Source: Takifugu bimaculatus
Lineage: Eukaryota; Chordata; Actinopteri; Tetraodontiformes; Tetraodontidae
NCBI GenBank assembly: GCA_004026145.2
Contig: CP034990.1
Coordinates: forward strand, 5,763,976-5,827,975
Reading direction: 5' to 3'
DNA: 64,000 nucleotides
Part shown: piece after piece, positions 1 to 14,271 of the stretch
Position numbering within the stretch: position 1 is the stretch's first letter
Layout of the letters: every line of letters begins with the position of its first letter
Program-made: the position numbers and the translations under genes
The notes under the pieces: generated by a model
Seen by the model: only the letters and a program-made list of their open reading frames with translations
What the model was told of the DNA's origin: nothing
The model's database searches: none

Positions 1-3000
1 GATTCGACTTTAAAAATATACACAAAATACATTTTTCCTCTTGCGGGCGCCGGATTTAAAATGACTTAGCATTTCTTTCATGTTTACCCCTCCACCCAGA
101 CGATTCACCCGATGCTTTCAAATACCCTCGTCAAAATCTGCCTCTCGTAGCCGCACACAGGCCAGCGTGCGAAGGGCACATAGCCCGGAGTCACTCATCT
201 GTTCAGGAGTATGAATAGAAGGGATTATATGTCATTGAAAGGGTTAAATTCCACAATTTTTACTCCTTTGCTTCGTTAAAGACTGAATGTTTGGCTCGTT
301 TTGAAGCCGCCGTGCCAGCAAACACACGGAGAAGTATCTGACCTCGGAACGTGACATTTTTAATTAAACAGTTGAATATGGAGTTTGGCTCTAAATCAAC
401 CGACATCCTTTTCGCAGTCACCAATTTCCAGTTTGCTAATGTGTCGTCTATTTACGTTAGTCATTTAAAGGAGTCCTAAAATATAATAAAGCAACTAAAA
501 CAAGCGATTGCTAATGCTGGAATTGACCCAGTCTCTGTAATACTGTGTGAGGAGAAGTCATTTACGGGCTGATTTTTCTTGTGTGTTTTACTGACTGGTG
601 GCTCAGTGATTAAACAGACCTCATCATCATCATGAGCCATCTGAATATCCATCCAGAGCCAGCTTTATCGCAGGATAAATCTTTAAAGACACTTATTTCA
701 GTGGTTCATAGCCAGCAAATAAGCTGCCACATCCTCTCTTTGGCGTTTTGCTTTGTTTCACACACTTGGCCAGAAACCAACCATGGTGGATAAAGCTAAT
801 ACAGTGATCAAAAGTATGAACTGAAATGATTCTGGTAATTGCCTGCTCCGGGTGGCTGATGCAAATGCCGATTGCGAGTGTTTTATCCGCTGTGGACGGG
901 ATGAAAAACAGCCGCGCTGGTGATGCCGCGTTGATGCGCTTTCAGGGGGACGTCGTTGATACTGCGTGGGGGGCAGCGGTGTCGTTTCTAATGGAGGAAC
1001 TGGAACTCTCAGCTGGTAACAGCGATAACGCTGATGTCTGATCCGCTCTTATGCCTGGGACCTGTTCCGATGTAGATCCATGTGCTTCCCGGATTAATCA
1101 GGGCCCCCACTGTCGTCAGTGAAGTTGCAGTAAAAGGATGTGTTTGGGCTCCAGTGGTCATGTTCACGCAGTATCTTTTATGTCTGCCTGGATCAAAGGA
1201 TTCCCAGCATGCCGCTGCCACAACATGATCATTGTTCATCTCAGCTCTCAGCGGCGTCGCTGCTCTGACTCCGGACGGCCGTCTGCGAAGGAAAAACGAG
1301 CCCGTTCTTGAAGACCCTCTTCACTTTGCAAGATTAATCAGAGCTTGATGCTTCGTCAGCTCCTGATTTGCTGCTGTGTCCATAAATAAACTGCTGCTTG
1401 GACTCTTATCTGTCCTCCATCAGAGTGAGTCTGAGTTTGACTGATTTTGCTGGCATAGTTGTTGTGACAGAACCGTCTGGGAGCCGTCGTGGTGAAAAAC
1501 GGTGCGCTTGGGGATGATTTACGTCTGACCTCTGAAAACACACATTCGTCTGTAATTGAGAGAAGAAACGCAGGTAGCGAGAGAGAGTCAGAGATAAAGA
1601 AAGTGAGAAAACAAACAAGAAAACGAGGGGGAGTTGCTGCATAACTTTGGAAAAACAGATTTAAATAAGATTGACTCAATAAAAGGGCTGCAACAATGAT
1701 TAAATCTCCCTCTAGTGGTGGACTGCAGTACAGGCAGCAGGGGTCTTCTTTTCTAGTTCATAGAATAAATGAAAGGATGGGACACCTCCAATCCAGACTT
1801 TTAAGGAAGGTTTTAATCTTGTTATAAAACAACAGCTCCATCACCTGTTACCCACGTGGTTTCCTCCATCTTTAGGTGGACAGTATTAAAAGCAAAAGCA
1901 ACAATATAGGCCTTCACCTACGTCCAACTCCATATTTTGTCTTGTTTTTCAAGCTCGCTCTCCCAGAGTTCCTCCTGTTTGTGCCTCCTGTGTGTGTAAA
2001 ACAAAACTAGGCTGAGGTGACAGGCGGGTCACAAATGTACAGCTGGCCCGAGGCTGCACGGCGGGCGCGAGGCACCGTGTCCTAGTGGCCAGGTTTCAGT
2101 GCCGTGGGAAGGACAGATGGCAGCTGAATTCCTGCAAGAATGGCAGAAAACGAAAGCATAATTCAGACAGGTTCTACCGTAGACGGCTTCCACTCCAGTC
2201 TTCTTCAGTGACGTCCAGACTGGTGCTGTCCTCCAGCATATAACAAATCTGTTCTTGTTATTAAAAAAATGAATGCTTATGTTCTGAACTCTGTAATAGG
2301 TTCTAGTTTGTTTCCATGTCAACGTATTAGTTGGTACTGCTGTTTCCATATAGTGACTGATGTCATGTAATGGACATGGATATATTCATGCATATATACA
2401 AAAATAACCTGATGCTCCGAGAGTTCTAATACTTCACAGCTTAATAGCTAATCACTGAATCATCATCATCATTGTGTTACAGTGGGAAGTATTTAGAAAA
2501 TGTGAGTGTTTCCTTTCTACTGGCTCATATTTTGGTCAGAGCAGTGTCATGTACCTCCTCACACACTCTACAAAGAGGCACAATTTATCCAGCAGTCCAA
2601 TAGGTACAATCATATGGAGCTTCAGTTAGATACACAACTGTATTTGCTAACCATAAATGATATGTAGTTAAATATAATAGAATTTATTTACAAATCCAGC
2701 CTGGGGTTTCAGCTTGAATGACCTAATTATGCATTATTTCATGCTGAAATGGAGGAAAAATAATGTGCACGGCGCATTTCACTTAGAAACTGGCTGGATT
2801 ACTTTTCAATTTAATTTAATACAGCTACTAATGACATATTGCTCTTCCTTCCATCCTTTCAACAAAAATGTAAATAAGCCACCACTAACGGTTGTGATTT
2901 TTAAAAAAATAATAGTTGTTATTACTATTATTATTATTATTCCTATCCGTAGTAGTCCATAACAACCTAGCTTTTCAGCCTGTATATTTGGACTCGTCAG

Positions 3001-3037
3001 ATTGTATTGGATTATTTTACATAATCATATTGTTGGC

Positions 3038-3472
3038 TCTGTCCAACATCACTCCCTGTTGTCTGTGTAGTGCACTAACTAGGGTGCACACCAATTTGTA
3101 TGGGTATCTGAATGGCAAGTGTTGACACTGCACCCTATTTAGCGCACTCAATGTAGCCGAAAATGTGCACCTTGGCACACGGGTACGACCGATGGTCCCT
3201 AACCAAGAAATATGTCCCATCATCCTTTGCAGTCACATGCAAGAAGATAGTGCTAAGTTAAATATTAATAGCATTAGTAGTACATCAACAGAAAAATGAC
3301 CACTGGGTGAATATGTATTAAAAATTAAATAAAATTAGTCAACCAACGCTGACGATGGTGTTTATAGCACACTTGCTCATCAATGAGTGCACTAAGTAGT
3401 CCACTGAAGCTTGCTGCCTATATAGGGAGTAGGGAATAGTGAATGAGTGAGCGATTTTGGATGCAGCTACTA
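3038..3472. mobile_element. Probable degenerate MITE (non-autonomous DNA transposon)
   Basis: The right end (agggaatagtgaatgagtga...ttttggatgcagc, about 3426-3468) read on the other strand resembles the left end (ctctgtccaacatcactccctg, about 3038-3060). Near both ends lie similar 'tagtgcactaa' words (3068-3077 and around 3390). The motif 'agggaatag...ttttggatgcagc' is familiar from inverted-repeat elements in fish genomes. Borders are approximate and no target duplication was confirmed. Confidence 0.4.
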
Positions 3473-4090
3473 TGTTACGGGTCTGTTCCAGTGCAGCTTG
3501 TTTGTTCTTGCAGCGTCTCTGAAAACCTAAAGGGTTTCTAAAGGAGAAAAGGTCTTTGAACTCTTCTAAAAATCATCATCCTGTTTTTAGCTTTAGCATT
3601 GGTAAGTTGATGTTTTAGGGTATTAGCGAGAAGCGTCTTTGAGGAAGTTTCCTCTCGCTGTCCTCGTTTAAATTTACCCAGTGGTGCTGCTCAAGTTCAG
3701 ATGGAGTGCAAAGAGAAACTGGAAGGGAACACATTTCTCCATAATGCATTTCCATATCTTGTCCTTTGCCAAATGAGTCCTTTGTCCGCTCATGGAGCAT
3801 CACTAATGAGAGAGTTTCATTGCAGCATTTTAGAAGCCGTTGCTCCCTATTCATCAGGAGACATTTGTGTTCAGACGTCTGTTTCTCTTACTCAGCGACT
3901 CCCGCCCCCCCCCCCCACCCGCCCCCCCCTCCCTGATTTATGGTAATGAGGTAGTTGGCTAAAACCAGCACTTATCTACTGAACAGAACGTCTGTGCCCT
4001 CTCTCCCTCCCTCTCTCTCTCTCTCGCTCTACCTCTTCCCTCTCTCTCTTTGTATCTCTCTATATCTCTATCATTTGGTTTCAAGTAATG

Positions 4091-4094
<4 letters not shown>

Positions 4095-4139
<45 letters not shown>

Positions 4140-4150
4140 TACATACATAG
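4095..4150. repeat. (CA)n microsatellite running into (ACAT)n
   Basis: About 20 CA units are followed by four imperfect ACAT units, preceded by a CT-rich low-complexity stretch (4000-4075). Confidence 0.95.
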
Positions 4151-4400
4151 ACAGATGTGTTATTTTATATAACTGATATGTAGAGAACTGACACCCTAAA
4201 GCTGCTTTAGTTTTGTTTTCTTAAATAAATATTATTTGTATTTGTCTAACGAAGCTTTTGAAATGCAAAAAGACTTTTGTGCATGCGTGTAAAAGTGTGT
4301 GTGTGCTCAGAAGCATGATGTTGCCACACAGGCGCGATATGATTAGGATCATATCATCGTAGACCATCATCGGTGTTTGTGAGAGTAGGTTCTATTTATG

Positions 4401-4439
4401 TCTGTGTGTGTGTGTGTGTGTGTGCGTGTGTGTGTGTGT
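4401..4439. repeat. (TG)n microsatellite
   Basis: TG repeat interrupted by one CG step. Confidence 0.95.
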
Positions 4440-5146
4440 CCTGTGACTCACCAGCTCCTTCCTGCTTTCTAATGACTCTGAATAGCCTGTCACTGGCCCT
4501 AAAGATCATTGTCCGTGTTCACGATTTACTCACCCACACACACGTGCAGCCACACAAATGGTGTGTGAAGAGAGAGGAGGAAAATGTAACTGAGTATAAT
4601 GGTTCAGGGTTATTCACAGAGCAGCATCTTAGAGGCTGAAATCTAAAGAGGGAAAGCTCCAAATGCATCGGTGCAGAGCAAATTTAGGGAATCAGTCAGT
4701 GCTGTTTAGGGTTGCAGTCCATCCCAAATGAGTCTTAAAAAACCACCCAAATGTTTATTTTATTTCATTCATTCCACGTCAGACATTTAAACACTCATTT
4801 GCTTGATTCTTTAAACTAAATATGCACTTTTTGCACCTCGTGCTCATTTTCCCCTCCTTTTGAGTTACTGGTTGTATGCGCAGCTTATTATTTTATTGAC
4901 TTAAATATTTTATATTGGATTATGGCTTTAGTCTGTAGGACAAGAATGCCCAGAGCTGACCCAAATGTAGAGGTAAAACAAGATCATTTTAAGATTTTTG
5001 CATAACTTAATGCATAATGTAATATGTATACACAGGTTTCCCTGTTTGTTTCTGGTGCTTCCGGAGGAGTTGTGGTGGGAGATTAAGCCTGTTGTCGTCA
5101 TGACCACCCTGACCGGGTGTTAATCTCTGTCCTGTCTGTCCTGCAG

Positions 5147-5202
5147 GGGCCCATAGAGAACGATGTGATGGTTCAAGTGGCTCTGATAGCCGAGAGTCAG
5201 AG
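5147..5202 (+). CDS. phkb: phkb window exon 1
   Basis: This 56-nt exon lies between ctgcag and gtaacg and encodes GPIENDVMVQVALIAESQ. It starts in phase 0, so the preceding exon, which in mammals ends in a segment like MRFSNQ, ends on a codon boundary. I found no such exon between 1 and 5146. The last two bases (AG) form an Arg codon with the next exon. Confidence 0.95.
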
Positions 5203-8200
5203 GTAACGTGTGTGTTTCTTTGGTTGACTGGGTTGTGTTTTGTTTGCTTGTCTCCTCAGCACCTCGCCTGTTTTATCACGTTTGTTAGTGTAAACGAGGA
5301 TTTAAACTGTTACTTTCCTGTTTGCACGTCAGGGTCAGATGTTCCTATGGAGCCCGTTAAGCCGTGGGCTTAATTACTCGTGCGCAGGTCTCAGTTTGAT
5401 CTGTCAGCATCATTTACTGATGCACGCCGCACCCCACCCAATAGTCGTGAGCTATGGATTAAAAGTAAAGTTAACTTCAAATGCCTTATTTACAGAACAC
5501 ATGACTTTAGTGTTACTTAAGAACAAGTAAAGATGGGATGTGAACTTTTACACCGAGAGCTCCGAATCCTACGCTTAGCGGAGTTTAATGCAGATGCTTT
5601 GTTGCTGCTGGATATAGAGACACGGCGTGATGGCGTCTACACATTCTGAAGGAAAAGCTAAAGTGCAGGAGCTTTTTTCAACTAGGGAAAGCACAAGATC
5701 GAAGATGCCTGTTTTGTAAAGTGTGTTCACAGAGCTGGTCTGAAGCTCCTGGGTGGTTATTAAAGGACTGTGGTTGAGATGACACCAAAGGACAATTAGC
5801 AAATCAATACTGGATTTATGTCTCAGCCCAGCAGCTTTTTCAAGTTTTTTTTTTTTTTGTATAATCATTTGGGTTTTTAAGAGCATTTTAGATTTTCAGT
5901 GACAAAATGGACTCTGTTACTTACTATCTCTCTCTTGCTCCTGCTCCTCTTTTTCTCTCTCTCTAGACTGCAAGTCTTTTTGAACACCTACGGCATTCAG
6001 ACCCAGACCCCCCAGCAGGTTGAGCCCATCCAGATTTGGCCTCAGAAGGAACTGGTTAAGGTAACACAACTGTCAATCACACAATCTTCTATAAGTCTCT
6101 CTGTAAGATGGCTGGAGGGCTGCAGCCTGGCCCAGCTGCCTCCAGGTGAGACCCGGGGTGCATTGATGGAAAGCACAGTAGAACATAGTCATGCTAGTTA
6201 GCTAGCATCTTCACCTGAATTTTAAAACGTCCTCAGATACTTTATGAATATAGAGACTCTTTTCAACAGAAGGTGTTGGAAACTCTTTAATCCTTTGGAA
6301 TCTTTTTGGTCTGTGGTTTAAAAGTCACATCACAGTCCAGCCTGTGATGCTACAAAGTGCTGTACAGCAGACGGTGCCAAATAAATCAATACAAACACTG
6401 GAAGGACACGACGGATAAGCGCACGCCGCGTTGGATAAATGGTCTCCAATGTGTATGAGGCAAAAGTCCCGCGGATTCAAACATGGCAAAGCTCAGTTTA
6501 TTAGGTCCATCAGCATGTCTGTCCCTGACCTTCTGCTTCTTTTGAATAATTCCCTTTTTAACTCTCTGGGCTCCGTTTGCCAGAGAGCGAAGCTTTAATT
6601 GAAGCTTCCCTGATCACCTTTCTGCAGGTGCTGCAGCCGACAGCGACGGCGGCCCAGCGGTAATCGGTTCAGCGGGTCTGGCCACTTGTCAGTCCATGCT
6701 TTTCTGCTTCCAACATTTTCTAATTGATTTTCCCATCAGGCCCGGCAGAGCCCAGATCGTCTGATTGAGGGAAGAGTGGTTATTCACAGCCATTGATTGG
6801 CGAAGCAGTAGAACCGTGGTCGTGGCTCTTTTACAAACGGGAGATGTGTGTAGGCGAGGGGCTGCCAAATGTACTTTGGGAAGGTTACGTTAAATAAATA
6901 TTAGAACGAGCTCTTTCGCTCCTTCCTGACGACTCCTCTCCCGCATTAGAATATTTGGAGGTCAAAACAAGTGGATGATGTGCTCGGAGCGATCCGCTTC
7001 TGAGCGGAATATAAAAGAGCCGAACGCTGCAGCTGCATAAACATTTAGAGAAACATTTTCCCGAGACCTTTACGGTCCCGTATGTGAAATGTTCCACCGG
7101 TGACCAAATGTTAATGTTATGGTAATCGACCACGTGAGGGCAGGATTCGCCGTGGTCGGAGTTTGCAGCGTTTCAGTGCAAATCACCAGCTGCGCTGCCT
7201 GGTTTTTTGTTTGTTTTTTTGTCATTGGCCAAATGGGTTTTGGGCTCCAGGCAGCTCAGGTGCCAGTTCAGTTCTCTGGTTTGAATTTTGAAAGTCTCCC
7301 TCACCAGAATCGCTCCGTTCTAACCTGAGCCCCCGTTGCCGGGAGAATCCCTCTGCACATTCCAGCAGCAGCTGATGTTGAACGGGGGATCGTGTCCAGT
7401 CTTCTCTCATCTCCAACGGCACCGTTTGTACTCGTGTCTGCGAGTGCCGCTAACACCCGCTGTGCCACTCCAGTTTCACTCTTAGTGCGTCTGTCGGTCC
7501 AACGGCGCCCCTCCCTCCCCCCCCCGGGGTACGGTCTCATCTACACGTGGACCTTTTGAAGTCCCTCCTCTGTCATTCAAACCGCGGTCTCCTCCCCGGT
7601 CGCTGTTCTTCATCTGTCATATTTGTCGTGTGGCGTCTATTCTCCACGCCACCTTGAATAAACAAACAATCCGTCCTATCGTGCCATCTCCACGGGCTCT
7701 GTTCTCCACTTCCATCCTTTCAGCCATCTGTCATCTCCTGCTAAATCCGTCACACCCCTTCTCTCACCTCATTATCCCCTCCAGGCTCCCACCCTGCCTC
7801 CGTCCCCGTTACACCAAACAGCCCCCCCCCCCCCCCCCCAGCCCGCCGTCTGCCTTTGAACTGTCATACCTGGAAGGATTCCTTCTCTCTCCTCTGCCTC
7901 TTTGGACATGCGTGGCGCGCCGTCTCACGGATGGATGTGCAGTTGGAGTCAGAGTGTGCTCTGCAGAGAATATTAAATCTGAAGCCGAGCCAGACAGAAT
8001 CTGTTTATCTCAGAGTCGCCACCTTCCCCGGTGCTGCGGGCTGCATTGGCTCACCTCACCTTGTCCCCTGCAACCGTTTGATTATGTTTACAACAGCTGC
8101 CTTATGGTGGGAGAGCACCAATTAGATTTAGATGTGTGTCAGTCTCGCCCAAACTGCTGAAACTGCTCCCTGAAACAGCGTAGCGTAGCTTCGTACCAAC

Positions 8201-10439
8201 TTTAGCTGCCTTATGGTCACTGTTGGTGTCATTTCCTCTATGTAATTGTTGCAGCCAGCACCTATTATGATCCTAAAGGATCGATGCCGACATCTTACGT
8301 CTTAAAGCCAGTGAAAGGAAGCCAATGATCAGTAATTCTGCCGCTAATTTGGAATTGATGGGGAATGCACGAGTCTAGCGCGGCTGTTCGCTAGCTCTCA
8401 CGCCCAACGTCAGGCCCGTCCACACGGTGGAAGGGAACCGAACGGGCTAGGCTCGAATTTAAATCAATTTAGCTGTGATTAAACTACAGAGAAAATGTGT
8501 CCTGAGCTTGAAATACACAAGCAGACATGAATCAGAATGACTTTATTCTGCATTTTCTGCCTGTCTTAACAAATTTAGCTTGATGGGTTTTGTAACCACG
8601 TTTAGGTAGCAGCTACAGACATCAATACGCTTGGAAGATTGGCACAAGGGTGCGATTAGAGGTTCAGTCATGCTGACATTATATTAAAAACCATGAATAC
8701 CTAAAAAAAAAAACCCTCTCTTAGTAAGAGAGGGTATCCTCCTAGCTGCTATAAATGGAAGTCATCTGGGCCTAAACAGACATTTATCTCGAAAGATGAG
8801 TCCACACGATACCGAGTCACATCCCCTAGTGACTGTGTTGGGTAAATGGCACCTTCTCACACCTCATTAACACCGTAGAAGTGTAAAATATAGCTCTGAA
8901 ATACAGTTTTTCAGTCTCTCTGCCACCTGTCAGGCTTGGTGTTTATGCTGCGGTGAGCGGAATGAAAGGAGTCTTTGATAGGCTGTGTGTGTGTCGCTCT
9001 TCTTCATTGGTATTCTGCACGCAGGAAGTCGTGGGTGCAGAGGTTCTTCCAGCATCTCTTGGCTTTCCTCCTGCCGGTCTCTTCCTCACCTGGTAGGCCA
9101 GTGCTTCGCAGGGCTATTTCTTCCTTCAGTAACAATGGCCTTTGTATTTACACGTCCTTTACCTCTTTTGTGTTGTTGCCTTTTGGCCGACAACATCCTC
9201 CCGTTGTCTCCCGATGAATAACGTTGAGGAAGCACTTTGGAGTCGCAGAGCACCACCTTGTGGCTGCGAGGTGAACTGCAGTTGGTTTGAGACATTAAAA
9301 TGCAGCAGAAGGTTTGGAAAGCACGTATTTCCTCTAGAGTGGAGGTGTTCAGTGCTGTTTCATGGTAGAACACATCTGGAGGCACCCTGGTGGCTAAATG
9401 CATAGCCTGTATGACCTGGGGATTTATTGCTGCGGTGTAACAGTCTGGCACATCCAAAATGCAATTCACACTCTGACAACATGTAGCGCAAGAGGTCGAT
9501 AAGCTGTTTTCTCAAATTATCTTTGCATCAGCGCATTGGTGAGTGCAGGAGTTGGAAGCTTTTGCCTGAACACACCAAATGGCCTCATTACTGCCATTTT
9601 GAAACGAGCTGATATAGCCGGTTGATGGCGCAGGGGCTCGGTCGGTGCGGCACTTGTGTCAACAGCCAAAGCTTTTCACACCTGAGCAGTTGTAATGATG
9701 CATAAACCAGAGATTCCAGAGAGAGTTCAGCTCAGGCTAAGTCAAGAGAAATCCAAAATGTGACGCCCAGCTTGTTGAAAATATAAACAAACTGATAATA
9801 AAGATGTCATATTCACCCAGTAGAGAAAATATATCCCCCTGTAGAAAGATTTTAAATAGTTATTTTTTTAAAACACGACTCTGCAACATCTCACTTTCTC
9901 TTTTAGTGGCCGTTCGGATCCCAGTACCCCCGCTGTACCGCTCCGGTGCCCGTGGGTACGCTTGGCTTCACTAAGCACGCCGTTAATGGCAGCACGGGGA
10001 CCTTTCATTATCGCCGTGCCTCATAACTTTACCGAGAGCTAATACCAGTAGGTGGTTCCGTCATATGGTGGTAATTTCACTTTATGACTTGCAACATCAG
10101 AAATGTCTCTGCGGGACCGTCCAGTGATGGACTTTCATCAGGTTCCGAATGGCACTGGGCTGCGTGACATTTCGAACCACTTGGGAGATTTAATATCATG
10201 TCGCTGCTGATGTGATCGGGAGGAAATGTTGAGCGGTGATGTGTTGCCTGTCTGCTCACACTCGACTTGTCCGCAGGCGTACCGATTCTTGGCCGTCAAT
10301 AAGAAACTCGGGTTGACTGGGCGTCCGGAGAGACCAGTGGGCTGCATTGGGACCTGCAAGGTACATAAAGAGTAACCACACAAACACCTACACACAGCGA
10401 CTGGTACATGCACACACACACGCTATATCTGCACAAGCC

Positions 10440-10510
<71 letters not shown>

Positions 10511-10609
10511 TGTGTGTGTGTGTGTCTCACAATGAAAAAGGAATCAGAATTGCACCAAGCCAATATTATAATGGAACATATATGGGGAGAAAAGCAGTCT
10601 GTAAGAGGA

Positions 10610-10642
<33 letters not shown>

Positions 10643-12278
10643 TATAATCATCAGTGCATGTTTTAGTGTGTGTGTGTGTCTGTGTTTGTGTGTGTGTGTG
10701 TGTGTGTGTAAAAGCTGTGCATGTCCCTGCTATCACAGATTGATGGGTTCTTTTATAAACTACCCAGAATAAAGTATATGTGGCAACCTGGGAGCCATTT
10801 ATCTTCTGATTGAGTGTGTGTGTGTGTCTGTGTGTGTGTGTGTGTCTTTCCAGATTTATCGTATCCTGGGAAAAACGGTGGTGTGCTACCCAATAGTGTT
10901 TGATCTGAGCGACTTCTACTTGTCCCAGGATGTTATGCTCCTGATTGATGACATTAAGGTAAGTCACATTTATGGCGCTCATCAGTGCCGCAGATTCACG
11001 GCGGAGCTTTTTCTATATTCCTGTAAAGCTTTAAATAGTGCCTGACACCCGTTGAGTGTGCGCCTGTCTAAGGGAATCATTCCCGGGATCTGTTTTGGGA
11101 CACGTCTACAAGTGAGCCCGTTTGATTTTAGAACTTAATCATTTTATGCAGGTAAATATTATATTATCCTTGATTCTCTTTCAAATAGGCAACTTCTTTT
11201 ATATTCTTAAAAACATTCCAACTCTCAGCAGAAAGCTTTTCTTCTGTTCTGAACTCAATCCGAGGTAAATTATTGCAGGAATAGAAAAGACTGTCCATTT
11301 ACCTTGGATTTAAAGCACCTGGGTAATTACAGTTTTCTCTGCTTGTCTGTCTGCTGCCTAATAGAAATGCTGTCTCCATGAAAAAGCTGCTGCTAGTCTT
11401 AAAGCCTGCCTTGTGCTGCATTCACACAGTTTTGGTCTCCAGTGGTGGACAAAGATTCAAAATTTGAGGCTTAATCTAACCAAACTTGCCCCTCTTGGGC
11501 GTCGCGTTTGCCGAAAATAAAGGAAAAAGTTTGCGTTTTTCAGTATTTTGTCACTTATTAGCATCAAAAACTGTTTAGATATTGGTTGTTTCTGTGTGGA
11601 GACATATGCTAGCATAATATTTTCTGTGTGTGTGTGTGTTTAGAACGCCTTACAGTTCATCAAACAGTGCTGGAAGATGCAGGGACGTCCACTCTTCCTG
11701 GTTCTCATCCGTGAGGATAACATCAAGTAATATACACCTCCAGTCTTTCTGATAACACTGTCACATCGCTTCTCCTTCTCCTATCTCTCCACGCGTCATT
11801 CCATCTCCTTTTGTCGGCGTGCGTCTGCTCAAACACATAATAGCTGCCCTTTTTTTCTCCGTTATCATCTGCACTCTGAGTTAGAATTGACTGAATTATT
11901 TCGCCTTTTGTCTCCAGAGGGAGCCGCTTCAACCCGGTGTTGGACATGCTCGCCTCCTTCAAGAAAGGCAACATCGGAGGGGTCAAAGTTCACGTCGACA
12001 GACTTCAGGTTTGTGAAAATCCCTGCGTTTGCATCTACGCGCTCGCCTACGCATCAGGCGATCGTCCCAAGGGATTATTGCATCTGTCAATCAATAGTTA
12101 GCAATAACGTTATCTTTAAGTGTTCCAAGCTCAGCGAGATTCGTATGGAATGAGGAGAAAGGAATGCCGATCTTTCTCCTCTAAAGACATCGTTTCCTGC
12201 TTAAACATGTGCTCAGAATCAAGACTGGCAGGATTTGACCCCATCCCAGTGCCAAATGGTGGCTCTGATGGTTCAAAC

Positions 12279-12309
<31 letters not shown>

Positions 12310-14237
12310 GTACTTTATTGATCCCTTTAGGGGGTGTCCATCAGGGAAATTAGCATCTCCAAAAAAACGTACAGCACTGTACAAAATTACCCACCACCAT
12401 TACACACCATTAAACCTATTAAAGATAATAAAATAGAATAAAATGAGAAATAAAATGGAATAAATTAAAAATAGAATATAAGTATAAAATATAAAACTAT
12501 AAAAATGTAAATAAATGAATAGATGGATGAATGAACTGAATGAATGGATGTCCCAGTATTATGTTATTCCAGTGTTGTTCCAGTTAATTGGTTAAGTGGT
12601 TCTGGTTAATGCTCATGCCAATGGCTAGATGGCTAGATGATGGTTAGATGACAAAATATAAAAAATAAAGCGACGCTGGGATTTTTTTGGTAATTGGTAG
12701 CTTTAACCCAGTGTTGTCGAAGTCATGATAGAGCTTCACAGTGGGATTCAACAGAGCCTTCTGCGGATAATCCCATTTCCCTTTAAAGTTCTTCTTTGCC
12801 TGGTTGTGATGCACTTCACAGCCAACTCCTACAGCTTTGAAATTCTTTGCCTCTTCCTCGTTTCATTATTATGGGAAGCTGCACTGCTCCCTTCCTACAC
12901 TGCTAACTTTTGTTTTACAGCTAAACTTCCATTGGGGATGCTAATCCCTGTTAGCCCACAGCAGCAACTGTAGTGGAACTGCAATCTTCCTATATTTATA
13001 ATCTACATTTATAATCTATGTTCTAATTATATTTCTATCTTTTTCTGTTTTAGACCTTGATATCCGGAGCAGTCGTGGAGCAGCTGGACTTCCTGCGTGT
13101 CAACGAGGCCGAGTAAGAATTAAGTTCGGATTTTATTTGGTGCACAAGGCAACAGGAATAAAGCAGAACATTGCACAACATGTTTAACACTGCTGAAGAC
13201 AGCATTAAACGCGTGTATGTGGGTGTGTGTGTTCGAGGGGATGGAGCTTTGGGATGGATTATTGATTATTTAGCAATCGTATATGGACCAGAGAAATAGG
13301 AGACATTGTGTAATGTGCGTTTTAAGGATCCCGGAGTTCAAGAGCTTTGAAGAGTTGGAGCTGCCGAAACACTCCAAAGTGAAGAGACAGACGAGCACGC
13401 CCAACGTCTCAGACCTGGAGCAGCAGCCGGAGATCAGTGAGGAGGAGTGGCTCCACAAACCCACCCACGAGATCATCCAAAAGTTCCACGTGAGTCCAGA
13501 GGCCCCGGGGAGCAAAAAGGCTTAGAAGCAGTTGGGAAAAACCATCCGCTCCCATTAAAATGCTCATTTGCACTTTCAGTCACCAGGTCCAGGTATGACG
13601 GCGCACGACGGCCACCTTTGAGTTTGTTCCGCCATTATATGTATGTGTTGAGTCAAAATAAGAGTTTAAAAGCCACTGTAGTCGTCCGTGGTGTTGCTAG
13701 CCACCATCAGCTGAGCTCTGCTCACAATTAGCAGCTCTCTCCTTGAAATTCTTCCCCGTCATGTCAAGAGTTTAAGCAAACCGTCTCCAGAAAATTCCCT
13801 CTGAAGTGGTGTCGATTGTCTCAGACGAGCGAAATCTCAGTAGAATCCATCCGCAGTTTTTCAGTGAAATCCAGGCTTGAAAAAACCGCAACAACAAAAG
13901 AACAGCCTCCGCTTTGTTTGGTGGATGTCATGAATTTGCCCGTTTGCTTTTGTTCTTTATTCTTAAGCTGCCTCAAAACTCTGAAGTCTGACATTGACGG
14001 TCACAGGTGCAGTCAAACATGTGCTTTTAAACACCTGGACAGGCCAGAACCCCCCAAAAAAGAACATTTAAGCCGCATATGTTTATAGAGACATCTGGCA
14101 TTTCTTTAATTAACTGAAAAATGTGTCCGATATACGATTAACACAATAAATACGGCGAGAAATTTCTTAATTTGTATATTTTGCTCTTGAATTCTCTATT
14201 AGAATATGGTTGCATCTATAGTAAATACTGTGTATTA

Positions 14238-14271
<34 letters not shown>

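Larger units (their letters stand above)
1..5146 (+). other. Probable phkb intron (upstream part of gene), no exon recognised
   Basis: No conserved phkb exon or other gene was recognised here. The stretch is AT-rich in parts. It contains a probable MITE (about 3.04-3.47 kb), two dinucleotide microsatellites (4.1 and 4.4 kb) and a C-run near 3903. Because phkb exon 1 of the window starts in the middle of the protein, this interval is best read as the preceding intron. Confidence 0.7.

Noticed and set aside
826..1041. 71-codon frame with somewhat higher GC
   Set aside because: It does not resemble the phkb segment expected before 5147 and has no convincing splice borders.
7630..8160. 176-codon open frame on the + strand
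   Set aside because: It lies inside a phkb intron, starts at a GTG, and owes its length to pyrimidine-rich sequence and C-runs; no protein family is recognisable.
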